DNA from: an uncultured Clostridia bacterium
GTDB lineage: Bacteria; Bacillota; Clostridia; Peptostreptococcales; Anaerovoracaceae
Reading direction: 5' to 3'
DNA: 15,338 nt
NCBI GenBank assembly: GCA_934255435.1
Contig: CAKQNZ010000039.1
Span: 1-15,338, forward strand
Numbering within the stretch: the first letter of the stretch is position 1; each line of letters begins with the position of its first letter. The notes beneath the pieces were generated by a model that was not told where the DNA came from, made no database searches, and worked only from the letters and a program-made list of their open reading frames with translations. Of the stretch, positions 1-7,213 are shown in pieces. A program made the position numbers and the translations under genes.

Positions 1-1
1 G

Positions 2-1003
2 GTAAACAAGACTATCGAGCCTATGAAAAAGGCAATGGCTGACGCAGGCGTAAGCAACAGTGACCTTTCAAAAGTCATTCTGGTAGGCGGTTCCACAAGG
101 ATTCCGGCTGTACAGGAAGCTGTCAAGAAGATCACCGGCAAAGAACCGTTCAAGGGCATCAACCCTGATGAATGCGTAGCTATCGGTGCTGCTATCCAGG
201 CAGGCGTACTGACAGGCGAAGTAAACGACGTACTTCTTCTGGACGTAACTCCGCTGTCACTTTCCATCGAGACACTGGGTGGCGTTGCTACAAAGCTCAT
301 CGAGAGAAACACTACGATACCTACAAAGAAGAGCCAGGTATTCTCGACTGCTGCCGATAATCAGACAGCTGTGGATATCCATGTAATGCAGGGTGAAAGA
401 GAAATGGCTTCAGGTAATACGACGCTTGGAAGATTCCAGCTCACAGGTATCCCGCCAGCTCCACGTGGAATCCCTCAGATCGAGGTTACTTTCGATATCG
501 ACGCCAACGGCATCGTAAACGTAAGCGCCAAGGATATGGGAACAGGCAAGGAGCAGAGCATCACGATCACTTCTTCCACAAAGCTCTCTGATGAAGAGAT
601 ACAGGCAAAGGTAAAAGAAGCTGAACAGTATGCAGCTGAAGACAAGCAGAGAAAAGAAGAAGTAGAGATCAGAAACAGAGCTGAAACTCTCGTTTACGAA
701 ACTGAAAAGAACATGAAGGAGATCGAAGGATCGCTTTCAGAAGATGAAAAGAACGATATCAATGCAGCTAAAGAAGAACTTTCAAAGGCTCTGGAAGCTG
801 ACAATATCGACGACATCAAAGACAAGACTGAAAAACTGACTGAGAAGTTCCACACAATATCAGCCAAGATGTATCAGCAGGCTCAGGCAGCGGGTGCAGG
901 CCCTGACATGGGCGGTGCAGCAGGTGCTGATGCAGGAGCTTCACAGCCAGACAACGACAACGTGGTAGATGCTGACTACGAAGTAGTCGACGACGATAAA
1001 TAA
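2..1003 (+). CDS. dnaK: Chaperone protein DnaK (Hsp70), 3' part only
   Basis: This is the C-terminal half of DnaK, the ATP-driven cytoplasmic Hsp70 chaperone that works with DnaJ and GrpE. The frame is open from base 2, so the gene starts outside the window. The visible part opens in the nucleotide-binding domain and shows its late motif VGGSTRIP and the GAAIQAGVL segment. The linker and substrate-binding domain follow ([14 protein letters not shown], then the beta-sandwich ending near [12 protein letters not shown]). Next come a charged helical lid and an Ala/Gly-rich tail ending in [11 protein letters not shown], the usual DnaK C-terminus. The tail is intact and ends in TAA. dnaJ starts 25 bases downstream with its own ribosome-binding site, so the two are very probably co-transcribed. 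hrcA and grpE would be expected upstream, outside the window. Identification is certain; only the 5' end is missing. Confidence 0.98.
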   Translation, partial: VNKTIEPMKKAMADAGVSNSDLSKVILVGGSTRIPAVQEAVKKITGKEPFKGINPDECVAIGAAIQAGVLTGEVNDVLLLDVTPLSLSIETLGGVATKLIERNTTIPTKKSQVFSTAADNQTAVDIHVMQGEREMASGNTTLGRFQLTGIPPAPRGIPQIEVTFDIDANGIVNVSAKDMGTGKEQSITITSSTKLSDEEIQAKVKEAEQYAAEDKQRKEEVEIRNRAETLVYETEKNMKEIEGSLSEDEKNDINAAKEELSKALEADNIDDIKDKTEKLTEKFHTISAKMYQQAQAAGAGPDMGGAAGADAGASQPDNDNVVDADYEVVDDDK

Positions 1004-1028
1004 AAACCGGCGATAAGAGGAAACGATA

Positions 1029-2168
1029 ATGGCAGATAAGAGAGATTACTACGAAGTCCTGGGGCTCAGCAAGGGAGCGTCGGAAGACGATATAAAAAAA
1101 GCCTTCAGAAAGATGGCTATGAAATATCATCCTGACAGGAATCCCGGAGACAAAGAAGCCGAAGAAAAATTCAAAGAGATAAATGAAGCTTACGCTGTAT
1201 TGTCAGACCCGGACAAGAAGGACAAATATGACAGATTCGGTCATGCCGGTGTTGATCCTAATTCTGGTTTTGGCGGCGGAGGCGGATTCGGTGGCTTTGG
1301 CGGCTTCGAAGATATTTTCGATATGTTCGGCGGTGCGTTCAGCGGTTTCGGCGGAGGAGGCCGGAGCCGCAGGAACGGTCCTCAGAAAGGCAGCGACCTT
1401 CAGAAGACAGTTACTATAGATTTTGAAGAAGCCGCTTTTGGCACAAAGAAGGAAATACGCATAAACAAATATGTCAAATGCAAGACATGTGACGGCACAG
1501 GTGCTCAGCCGGGTACTTCAAAGAAGAAATGTCCGAAATGCGGAGGCACAGGCGAAGTAAGGACTGCCCAGAGGACTCCTCTGGGTACTTTCCAGAGTGT
1601 GTCGGCATGTCCTGACTGCAACGGTACAGGTGAGATAAACGAGACACCATGTAAGGACTGCGGAGGCACAGGCAGGATAAGAGACAATGTCACGATAGCA
1701 GTGAATATACCGGCAGGCGTAGACAATGATTCGGTGATCCCTATCAGAGGACAGGGCGAACCGGGCATCAACGGAGGTCCGGATGGAGATCTGTATATAG
1801 TGATCAATGTCAGACCGCATGAGATCTTTGAGAGAAGAGGTCAGGATCTGTGGCTGGAGATACCTGTCACATTCGATCAGGCAGCTCTTGGCGATGAGAT
1901 CGTAGTGCCTACTCTTGAGGGCAAAGTATCATACAAAATACCGGCCGGGACTCAGCCTGATACAGTCTTCAGACTCAAAGGCAAGGGAATCAAGAATGTC
2001 AGAAACAGCAGGAAGGGCGACCTTTATGTGAAAGTAAGCCTGGAAGTGCCTACAAAACTGAATTCAAAACAGAAAAAGGCCATTTCAGCAATGGCAAAGG
2101 CTGTGACAAACGACTGCTATCACAAGAAGAGCAGATTCCTTGATTCTATCAAAGAATTCTTCTCATGA
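1029..2168 (+). CDS. dnaJ: Chaperone protein DnaJ (Hsp40, type I)
   Basis: Co-chaperone that delivers unfolded clients to DnaK and stimulates its ATPase. All type I DnaJ parts are present in 379 residues, the normal length. The J-domain (about 1-70) carries His34-Pro35-Asp36. A Gly/Phe-rich region follows (about 79-112). The zinc-binding domain has four CxxCxGxG repeats near residues 151-158, 168-175, 194-201 and 208-215. The rest is the two beta-rich substrate-binding domains and a short C-terminal dimerisation segment. The ATG is preceded by AAGAGG at suitable distance and lies 25 bases after dnaK, so this is the last gene of a dnaK-dnaJ transcript; a strong terminator follows. No HrcA (CIRCE) operator is visible in the window, consistent with the promoter being further upstream. 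Confidence 0.98.
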   Translation: MADKRDYYEVLGLSKGASEDDIKKAFRKMAMKYHPDRNPGDKEAEEKFKEINEAYAVLSDPDKKDKYDRFGHAGVDPNSGFGGGGGFGGFGGFEDIFDMFGGAFSGFGGGGRSRRNGPQKGSDLQKTVTIDFEEAAFGTKKEIRINKYVKCKTCDGTGAQPGTSKKKCPKCGGTGEVRTAQRTPLGTFQSVSACPDCNGTGEINETPCKDCGGTGRIRDNVTIAVNIPAGVDNDSVIPIRGQGEPGINGGPDGDLYIVINVRPHEIFERRGQDLWLEIPVTFDQAALGDEIVVPTLEGKVSYKIPAGTQPDTVFRLKGKGIKNVRNSRKGDLYVKVSLEVPTKLNSKQKKAISAMAKAVTNDCYHKKSRFLDSIKEFFS

Positions 2169-2236
2169 TAAAATAAAGTATACAGATCATGAGGATGTGG
2201 AAAGATCGCCGTAAGATAATAAGACCATAGCAGAGA

Positions 2237-2277
2237 CCTGCATTACCGGGATATATCCGGCAGTGCAGGCCTTTTTT
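2237..2277 (+). terminator. Rho-independent terminator of the dnaK-dnaJ operon
   Basis: Arms CCTGCATTACCGG (2237-2249) and CCGGCAGTGCAGG (2257-2269) pair around a short AT loop and are followed by CC and six Ts (2272-2277). It lies about 70 bases after the dnaJ stop. The neighbour on the other side is the end of the convergent MerR-family gene. Read on the minus strand the hairpin has no T-run after it, so it acts mainly on the plus strand. The 126-base gap between dnaJ and the MerR gene holds nothing else that I can recognise. Confidence 0.88.
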
Positions 2278-2294
2278 CGCTATTTTTTGCCAGG

Positions 2295-3146
2295 TTATTT
2301 CTTTGGAAAGACTGGGATCGATATCCTGACTGTATATTCGTCGTAGGTGAATTTAGTCATTTCATCCAGCAGGATATCTTCATAAAAGTATCTGCCTGTC
2401 GTCATATTGTTTTCTTCAGCGAAGTCCAGCAGCTTTCTGAACATAGCGGGATTATCATCATATCCCAGTGTATTGCATATGACGGCATACCGGAAGGGTC
2501 CTGCAGATGTTATGCTTTCCGGATCCAGCTCCTTCACATCAAAAGGAGTGAGCCTCGTGAAAAGATGAGAGTAGCTGTAGTCTTTTGTGGTGATATCAGA
2601 CTGGGTGTCCACCAGACCTCCTATGGAGTAGGGACTGTAAACCTGGTTGCGGTGGCAGTAGTTTATGAGCTCCTGCATTGCCCTGTAGATATCGGGTTCT
2701 GCCGATGTGCCTTTGTATTCTGTTATGAGATAATGTTCCTGCGGTCTGTCTTCGAGATAGATGCTGCCGTGGACAGCAGCCATACCTTCTTTAGTGATAC
2801 GTTCACGTTCCTGAATGAATGCCTTGAGCCACTGTAGCTCTGCGATCTTTTCATCGACACGTATGCTCTGCTCCTGCAGCAGATGAAGGAAAGACTCAGG
2901 ACTCCTGCTGTTGAGATATTTCTTTATATCGGCAAGGGGCATATCGAGATCTTTCAGCATATCTATAGTGATGAATGTATCCAGCTGGAGATACGAATAG
3001 TATCTGTAACCATTCAAGCCTTTTTTCTCAGGTTTCAGGATACCGATATCATCATAGTGAAAAAGGGTCTGTTTTTTTACTCCGCAAAGCCTGGCAAATT
3101 CACCTGTAGTGAAATATTTACCGGGATTATGTTTGTTCTGTTCCAT
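2295..3146 (-). CDS. MerR-family transcriptional regulator with GyrI/BmrR-like effector domain
   Basis: A 283-residue regulator. Residues about 10-80 form the MerR winged helix-turn-helix ([18 protein letters not shown], then [11 protein letters not shown] and YRYYSY), followed by a dimerisation helix with [12 protein letters not shown] around 90-115. The rest (about 120-283) resembles the effector-binding domain of BmrR/GyrI-type proteins, which bind hydrophobic or cationic drugs; no metal-binding cysteine cluster of the MerR/CueR kind is present. The ATG has AAGGAG upstream. It is divergent from a MATE exporter across 90 bases containing a MerR-type promoter, which strongly suggests that it activates the exporter on ligand binding. 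The ligand cannot be read from sequence. Family certain, regulatory target inferred. Confidence 0.93.
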   Translation of the reverse strand: MEQNKHNPGKYFTTGEFARLCGVKKQTLFHYDDIGILKPEKKGLNGYRYYSYLQLDTFITIDMLKDLDMPLADIKKYLNSRSPESFLHLLQEQSIRVDEKIAELQWLKAFIQERERITKEGMAAVHGSIYLEDRPQEHYLITEYKGTSAEPDIYRAMQELINYCHRNQVYSPYSIGGLVDTQSDITTKDYSYSHLFTRLTPFDVKELDPESITSAGPFRYAVICNTLGYDDNPAMFRKLLDFAEENNMTTGRYFYEDILLDEMTKFTYDEYTVRISIPVFPKK

Positions 3147-3184
3147 ATAAAACTCCTTCGGTTATGTATTTTGTGAAAAAACAG

Positions 3185-3215
3185 TTGACTATATGGTTAC
3201 TGTATACTTTACCAT
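3185..3215 (+). promoter_or_regulatory. MerR-type promoter/operator for the MATE gene (19-bp spacer with inverted repeat)
   Basis: TTGACT (3185-3190) and TACCAT (3210-3215) are separated by 19 bases, the over-long spacing typical of promoters twisted open by MerR-family activators. An interrupted inverted repeat, ATGGT (3193-3197) and ACCAT (3211-3215), lies over the spacer and -10 region, as MerR operators do. The predicted start of transcription falls just before the AAGGAG (3222-3227) of the MATE gene, giving a very short leader. The competing -10-like TATACT at 3203-3208 is only 12 bases from the -35. The regulator's own promoter, reading left, was not resolved. Confidence 0.65.
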
Positions 3216-3236
3216 GGAATCAAGGAGTTGATAAGT

Positions 3237-4577
3237 ATGAACGATATATTTGAAGGTGATCTTACAGGTAAAAAATTTTTTCATTTCGTGTGGCCATCTG
3301 TGCTGATGATGCTGGTGATAGGCTTGTATTACGGCATAGACTCGGTTTTCGTCAAGCGTCTGGTGGGTGAAGACGGTCTTGCCAGCCTTGCGATAGCATA
3401 TCCGGTACAGGGTATAATGTGGGGCGTGGCGGTCATGCTGGCTTCAGGTGCCAGTGCCATAGTGGCCATAAAGATGGGCGAGGGCAATCAGAAAGAGGCA
3501 AATGAGAAATATACTATGATGTGCGTGGTTTCGATAGTGCTGGGTCTGATATTCACGGTACTGTGCATACTGTTCATGGATCAAATAGTGGATTTTCTGG
3601 GCGCCACGGATCTGCTGAGAGACCACTGTAGAGCATTCCTGCATATACTCGTTTTGGGCTGTCCTGCTGCTTTTCTGGGACAGATCTTCGAGTATTTTAT
3701 AAGAGTGGACGGAAGGCCGACATTCACACTGCTGCTTTATATATCCGGCGGCGTGGTACATCTGATATGCGACTATATCTTCATGGGTCCGATGAATATG
3801 GGACTGGCAGGAGCAGGGTATGCCAATCTGGCAGGTCTTGTGACTGTGATGCTGGCAGGAGGAGCATACTTCCTGTTCATGGATACGAAACTGTCGTTTG
3901 TCAGGTTCAGAGTCGACTGGAAATACATAGGGCACTGTTTCCTGAACGGTTCTTCCGAGCTTGTAAGCGAGTCGTCGGTAGGCATAACTACGTTCTTTTT
4001 CAATATAGTTGTCCTGGGGCTCGTCGGGGAGACCGGCGTGGCGGCAGTCAGCATAGTCCTCAACATACAGTTTTTCATGATATCTGTTTTCCTGGGGTTC
4101 ATCACAGGTGCATCGCCTCTGATAAGCTATTTCTACGGCGCCAGTGAGTTCAGCAAGGTGGATCATGTTATAAAATACTCGAAGAGGTTCATCATCGCAG
4201 CATCAGTTGCAGGAGCGATCGTCTGCATTGTATTCGGAAAATATCTTGTGATGATCTACGAACCTGAAGGCAGCAAACTGTTTGATATGTCTCTTGTAGG
4301 CATAAGGTATCTTTCCATAGCAGTACTCTTATCAGGAGTGAACATATACGGTTCAGGGTTCTTTACAGCATACGGAAACGGCGTCGTTTCGGCGATAATA
4401 TCAGCATCCAGAGGTCTTGTGATGGTCATAGCAGGCATGTACCTGCTGTCATGGCTGTTTGGTATGACAGGCGTATGGCTCACACTGGGATTTTCCGAAG
4501 CTGCGACGCTGATCATTTCGGCTGTGATGTTCAGGAAATACAAGGATGTATATCATTATCATATACTGGGAGCATGA
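3237..4577 (+). CDS. MATE-family multidrug/toxin efflux transporter
   Basis: An integral membrane exporter of about 446 residues, the usual MATE length, expected to couple export of a drug or metabolite to Na+ or H+ entry. The N-terminus (MNDIFEGDLTGKKFF, then FVWPSVLMMLVIGLYYGIDS) and the following LASLAIAYPVQ and ASGASAIVAIKMGEG segments are typical of bacterial MATE proteins. About twelve hydrophobic segments can be counted in two halves joined near residues 220-240. A TTG at 3228 is in frame but abuts the AAGGAG at 3222-3227; the ATG at 3237 has 9-base spacing and is preferred. It is divergent from the MerR-family gene that probably controls it. Its stop lies only 16 bases from the end of convergent spoIID, and its terminator lies inside spoIID. 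Substrate unknown. Confidence 0.93.
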   Translation: MNDIFEGDLTGKKFFHFVWPSVLMMLVIGLYYGIDSVFVKRLVGEDGLASLAIAYPVQGIMWGVAVMLASGASAIVAIKMGEGNQKEANEKYTMMCVVSIVLGLIFTVLCILFMDQIVDFLGATDLLRDHCRAFLHILVLGCPAAFLGQIFEYFIRVDGRPTFTLLLYISGGVVHLICDYIFMGPMNMGLAGAGYANLAGLVTVMLAGGAYFLFMDTKLSFVRFRVDWKYIGHCFLNGSSELVSESSVGITTFFFNIVVLGLVGETGVAAVSIVLNIQFFMISVFLGFITGASPLISYFYGASEFSKVDHVIKYSKRFIIAASVAGAIVCIVFGKYLVMIYEPEGSKLFDMSLVGIRYLSIAVLLSGVNIYGSGFFTAYGNGVVSAIISASRGLVMVIAGMYLLSWLFGMTGVWLTLGFSEAATLIISAVMFRKYKDVYHYHILGA

Positions 4578-4593
4578 TATTTCAGTCTGCATG

Positions 4594-5619
4594 TCACCAT
4601 ACTTCTGTCCCGCTATAATAGTGGGACAGTATTTTTTTGTAGTCATATCCTTCTGCTGCCATGCCGTCGGCGCCGTACTGGCTCATGCCTACGCCGTGGC
4701 CGCTGCCGTCAGATGTGAATGTTATGTTCCCGTCTGATATCTTTATGGTAAAGTTCGCCGAAGGCAGTCCGAGAGCTTCACGGACGGTCCTGCCTTCAAC
4801 AGTACCGCTTCCGATCTTCATTTCATGGACACGGCTGCCCTTGCTTCTGCTGATGATCCTGATATTCGATGCGTTTATATCTCCGAAGGATATGCCGGGA
4901 CATGCAGAACGCATCTTTGCTGCAAATTCGCTTATTGTGAATGTATGCTTTTCTTTCTGGTGGGTGGCAGAATCCTCATAAGGACTGTCCACACTGACAA
5001 GATAAGGAACAGCAGCAGCAAATACATCTTCACAGTTTTCGGTGCGTCCTCCGCTGGAGGAATGGAACAGAGCCTGTTCTACCAGCTTGCCGTCGTAATA
5101 CAGCAGCTGGTTTTTCGTATCGTCAACTGCCGAGCATATCTTTTTCCAGTCCTTGTCCATCCAGTCGCTGCCCTTGACTGCTTTCAGCTCACTGGTGTTT
5201 TTGAATACCTGACAGTGGACTGCGTCACAGAGCGGAGCCTGGGGATGGGATGATGGATTGCCGTTTTTTTTAGCTTTTAACGCCCTGGAAAGCGAGTATG
5301 TTCTGGCAGCCACAGCCTGGGCTTTAAGTGCTTCCTTGTGGAAAGCAGATGGCATCTCGCAGGCAACGACGCCCTTTACATAATCCTCGAATCCTATCTT
5401 TTCAGTCCGGCCTGATGATGTCCTGTATACAGTTATAGTGCTGAGCGGTTTTACTGTTTTGAAATCAGCCTGTGCTTTTTTATGGCTTTTTTCCGGCCGG
5501 GTGTCATCCTGGTGCTGTCTTGTGATGATGAACGGCGGCAGCGTCAGCAGAAGACATATGGATATTGCAGCCAGCAGCACAGGAAAAAAAGCTGCCGGCG
5601 GTCTTATGGATCTTTTCAT
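4594..5619 (-). CDS. spoIID: Stage II sporulation protein D (SpoIID), engulfment lytic transglycosylase
   Basis: SpoIID cleaves glycan strands in the septum and, with SpoIIM and SpoIIP, drives engulfment of the forespore by the mother cell. The 341-residue protein has a positively charged N-terminus and one membrane anchor (about 10-33). The SpoIID domain begins near TITVYRTSSG. The catalytic glutamate is Glu88 in GVVACEMP, followed by the conserved ALKAQAVAARTYSL. A His125/Cys131/His135/Cys136 group resembles the zinc site described for a clostridial SpoIID. FHSSSGGRTEN, SGHGVGMSQYGA and the terminal ILSHYYSGTEV are family signatures. The ATG has GGAGGG upstream. A sigma-E-like promoter lies just ahead. 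The gene stands alone between a MATE gene and a fumarase operon, not with its frequent neighbours such as spoIIID, murA or mreB. Confidence 0.95.
   Translation of the reverse strand: MKRSIRPPAAFFPVLLAAISICLLLTLPPFIITRQHQDDTRPEKSHKKAQADFKTVKPLSTITVYRTSSGRTEKIGFEDYVKGVVACEMPSAFHKEALKAQAVAARTYSLSRALKAKKNGNPSSHPQAPLCDAVHCQVFKNTSELKAVKGSDWMDKDWKKICSAVDDTKNQLLYYDGKLVEQALFHSSSGGRTENCEDVFAAAVPYLVSVDSPYEDSATHQKEKHTFTISEFAAKMRSACPGISFGDINASNIRIISRSKGSRVHEMKIGSGTVEGRTVREALGLPSANFTIKISDGNITFTSDGSGHGVGMSQYGADGMAAEGYDYKKILSHYYSGTEVW
4605..4638 (+). terminator. Terminator of the MATE gene, embedded in the 3' end of spoIID
   Basis: CTGTCCCGCTA (4605-4615), loop TAA, and TAGTGGGACAG (4619-4629) form an 11-bp stem with a single G-T wobble, followed by TA and seven Ts (4632-4638). 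This is a strong rightward rho-independent terminator. It lies antisense within the coding sequence of convergent spoIID, over the codons for its last residues (KKILSHYYSGTE). Read leftward it has no T-run, so it should not terminate spoIID itself. Confidence 0.9.
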
Positions 5620-5646
5620 AAATACCCTCCATGATATATTTGTACA

Positions 5647-5672
5647 AGTTTATGATAAAATATTGAAAATAT
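5647..5672 (-). promoter_or_regulatory. Sigma-E-like promoter for spoIID
   Basis: Read on the minus strand, ATATT (5672-5668) is followed after 13 bases by CATAAACT (5654-5647), close to the sigma-E pattern ATATT and CATACANT known from Bacillus mother-cell genes. Transcription would begin about 20 bases before the spoIID ATG, leaving just enough leader for the GGAGGG. spoIID belongs to the sigma-E regulon in Bacillus, so position and gene identity agree. The element overlaps the -35 of the divergent fumarase promoter. Confidence 0.65.
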
Positions 5673-5693
5673 GTACATCTTATGGTGTATAAT
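5663..5693 (+). promoter_or_regulatory. Sigma-A-type promoter of the fumarase operon
   Basis: TTGAAA (5663-5668) and a perfect TATAAT (5688-5693) are separated by 19 bases, slightly longer than ideal. Transcription would start near 5700, which rules out an in-frame TTG at 5699 as the fumarase start and supports the ATG at 5735. The -35 overlaps the sigma-E-like element of spoIID on the other strand. Confidence 0.6.
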
Positions 5694-5734
5694 GGATATT
5701 GTTTGAAACTATCAGAAAGGACGATACGAAGGAT

Positions 5735-6577
5735 ATGAGAGAAATAGATGTCAGCCTTGTGACTGATACAGTGAAGAGACTGTGTATCGAGGCAAACCAT
5801 TATCTCGGAGAAGATACGAAAAACTGCATAATGCAGAAATCCGAAGAGGAAACATGGCCTGTGGCCAGAGACATACTGGAAAGCATAAAGGAGAATATAA
5901 AGATAGCGGAGGAAGGCATTTTCCCGCTGTGTCAGGACACAGGCATGGCGTGCGTTTTCCTTGAGGTGGGTCAGGATGTGCATTTCACAGGAGGCAGCAT
6001 AGAGGATGCTGTCAATGAAGGCGTGCGAAGAGGATATGGCGAAGGATACCTCAGAAAATCCATCGTGAAGGATCCACTGAGGAGAGTGAACACCGGCGAC
6101 AACACTCCGGCCTATATACATTATGAGATAGTACCGGGAGACAAACTGAAGATAACAGTGGCTCCGAAGGGATTCGGTTCAGAGAACATGAGCCAGGTTA
6201 AGATGCTGCCGCCTTCTGCAGGCGAGGACGGCGTCAAGGACTTCGTGGTGGAGGTGTGCAGCAGTGCCGGAGCCAACCCATGTCCACCTATAGTTGTAGG
6301 CGTAGGTATCGGAGGGACTTTTGACAAAGCAGCTCTGATGGCGAAAAAATCACTGCTTGTGCCGGCCGGAAGTCACAACGATGACCCGTATTATGCCGAT
6401 ATGGAGGAGGAACTCCTTAAACGTATAAACAGACTTGGGATAGGACCTCAGGGATTCGGAGGCAGGACTACAGCACTGGCGGTGCACATAACTGCAGCTC
6501 CGACACATATAGCAGGACTTCCTGTTGCAGTAAATATAAACTGCCATGTAAGCAGACACAGAGAAACTATTATATGA
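5735..6577 (+). CDS. fumA: Class I fumarate hydratase (or related hydro-lyase), alpha subunit
   Basis: N-terminal-domain subunit of a two-subunit, [4Fe-4S]-dependent class I fumarase, which reversibly hydrates fumarate to malate in the cytoplasm; L(+)-tartrate dehydratase is built the same way. The three expected cluster cysteines are visible: Cys66 in PLCQDTG, Cys183 in GANPCPPI and Cys270 in NINCHVSRH, within 280 residues, the usual length. Other family motifs are VNTGDNTPA, APKGFGSENMS and GPQGFGGRTTALAVH. An in-frame TTG at 5699 coincides with the predicted transcription start, so the ATG at 5735 is preferred; AAAGGA at 5716-5721 is a rather distant ribosome-binding site. The stop overlaps the beginning of the upstream-most possible start of the beta gene. 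The symbol follows the two-subunit naming, not the single-chain E. coli FumA. Tartrate or mesaconate as substrate cannot be excluded. Confidence 0.9.
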   Translation: MREIDVSLVTDTVKRLCIEANHYLGEDTKNCIMQKSEEETWPVARDILESIKENIKIAEEGIFPLCQDTGMACVFLEVGQDVHFTGGSIEDAVNEGVRRGYGEGYLRKSIVKDPLRRVNTGDNTPAYIHYEIVPGDKLKITVAPKGFGSENMSQVKMLPPSAGEDGVKDFVVEVCSSAGANPCPPIVVGVGIGGTFDKAALMAKKSLLVPAGSHNDDPYYADMEEELLKRINRLGIGPQGFGGRTTALAVHITAAPTHIAGLPVAVNINCHVSRHRETII

Positions 6578-6597
6578 TGGGAGTGAAAGGCGGGAAA

Positions 6598-7152
6598 ATG
6601 GAATACAGACTTAAAGAACCATTTACAAAAGAAAAAGTCAGCGGGCTGCGTGCCGGTGACCAGGTGCTTGTGACAGGCGTGATATATACAGCCCGTGATG
6701 CAGCACACAAGCGCATAACAGAAATGATAGACAGAGGAGAGGAGCCTCCTTTTGAAATAAAAGATTCGATGATATATTATGTAGGCCCTACACCTGCAAA
6801 GCCGGGATATCCAATAGGTTCAGCGGGTCCTACCACAAGCTACAGGATGGATGCCTATGCACCTGGACTCCTTGATCTGGGGCAGCTTGCCATGATAGGC
6901 AAAGGCCAGAGATCACAGGAAGTCAAAGATGCAGTGGTCAGAAACGGCGCAGTATATCTTGCAGCCATAGGTGGAGCCGCAGCTCTCATGGCAAGGCAGA
7001 TAAAATCAGCTGAAGTCATAGCTTTTGATGATCTTGGCGCTGAAGCTGTCAGGAAACTTTATGTGGAGGATCTGCCACTTACAGTCGTGCTTGACGCTGT
7101 TGGCGGAGATCTTTACAGCAAAGGACGCAAAGAATATCTAGAGACTTTATAA
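6598..7152 (+). CDS. fumB: Class I fumarate hydratase (or related hydro-lyase), beta subunit
   Basis: Partner of the preceding gene, supplying the C-terminal domain of class I fumarase; together they equal one single-chain enzyme. In 184 residues it shows TARDAAHKRI, YYVGPTPAKPG, GSAGPTTSYRMD and the IGKG and GGAAAL segments typical of the beta subunit. ATG 6598 gives the usual N-terminus (MEYRLKEPFTKEKV). An earlier in-frame ATG at 6574 would overlap the alpha stop codon and add eight residues with no family match. AAAGGCGGG lies just upstream of 6598. Tight spacing implies translational coupling. No terminator is visible after the stop; the next gene has its own possible promoter. The symbol denotes the beta subunit, not E. 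coli FumB. Confidence 0.88.
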   Translation: MEYRLKEPFTKEKVSGLRAGDQVLVTGVIYTARDAAHKRITEMIDRGEEPPFEIKDSMIYYVGPTPAKPGYPIGSAGPTTSYRMDAYAPGLLDLGQLAMIGKGQRSQEVKDAVVRNGAVYLAAIGGAAALMARQIKSAEVIAFDDLGAEAVRKLYVEDLPLTVVLDAVGGDLYSKGRKEYLETL

Positions 7153-7163
7153 AAGTTGTTTTT

Positions 7164-7193
7164 TTGACATAAATAGTGTAAGATTGATGTAAA
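7164..7193 (+). promoter_or_regulatory. Possible promoter of metY-metA
   Basis: A perfect TTGACA (7164-7169) lies in the 61-base gap before metY, with an imperfect -10 (TGTAAA, 7188-7193) 18 bases further on. The gap is too short for an S-box (SAM) riboswitch or a T-box, so methionine control by such a leader is not apparent here. The weak -10 is the main doubt. Confidence 0.4.
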
Positions 7194-7213
7194 AACATAC
7201 AGGGAGAAATACA

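Noticed and set aside
3228..3230. TTG as start of the MATE gene
   Set aside because: It directly abuts the AAGGAG ribosome-binding site; the ATG at 3237 has normal spacing.
3444..4166. A 240-codon open frame on the minus strand opposite the MATE gene
   Set aside because: The sense strand encodes a full MATE transporter; the antisense product is compositionally odd and matches nothing I know.
5504..6121. A 205-codon minus-strand open frame across the spoIID/fumarase spacer
   Set aside because: It overlaps spoIID in another frame and the fumarase alpha gene antisense, and would destroy the promoters there; no family resemblance.
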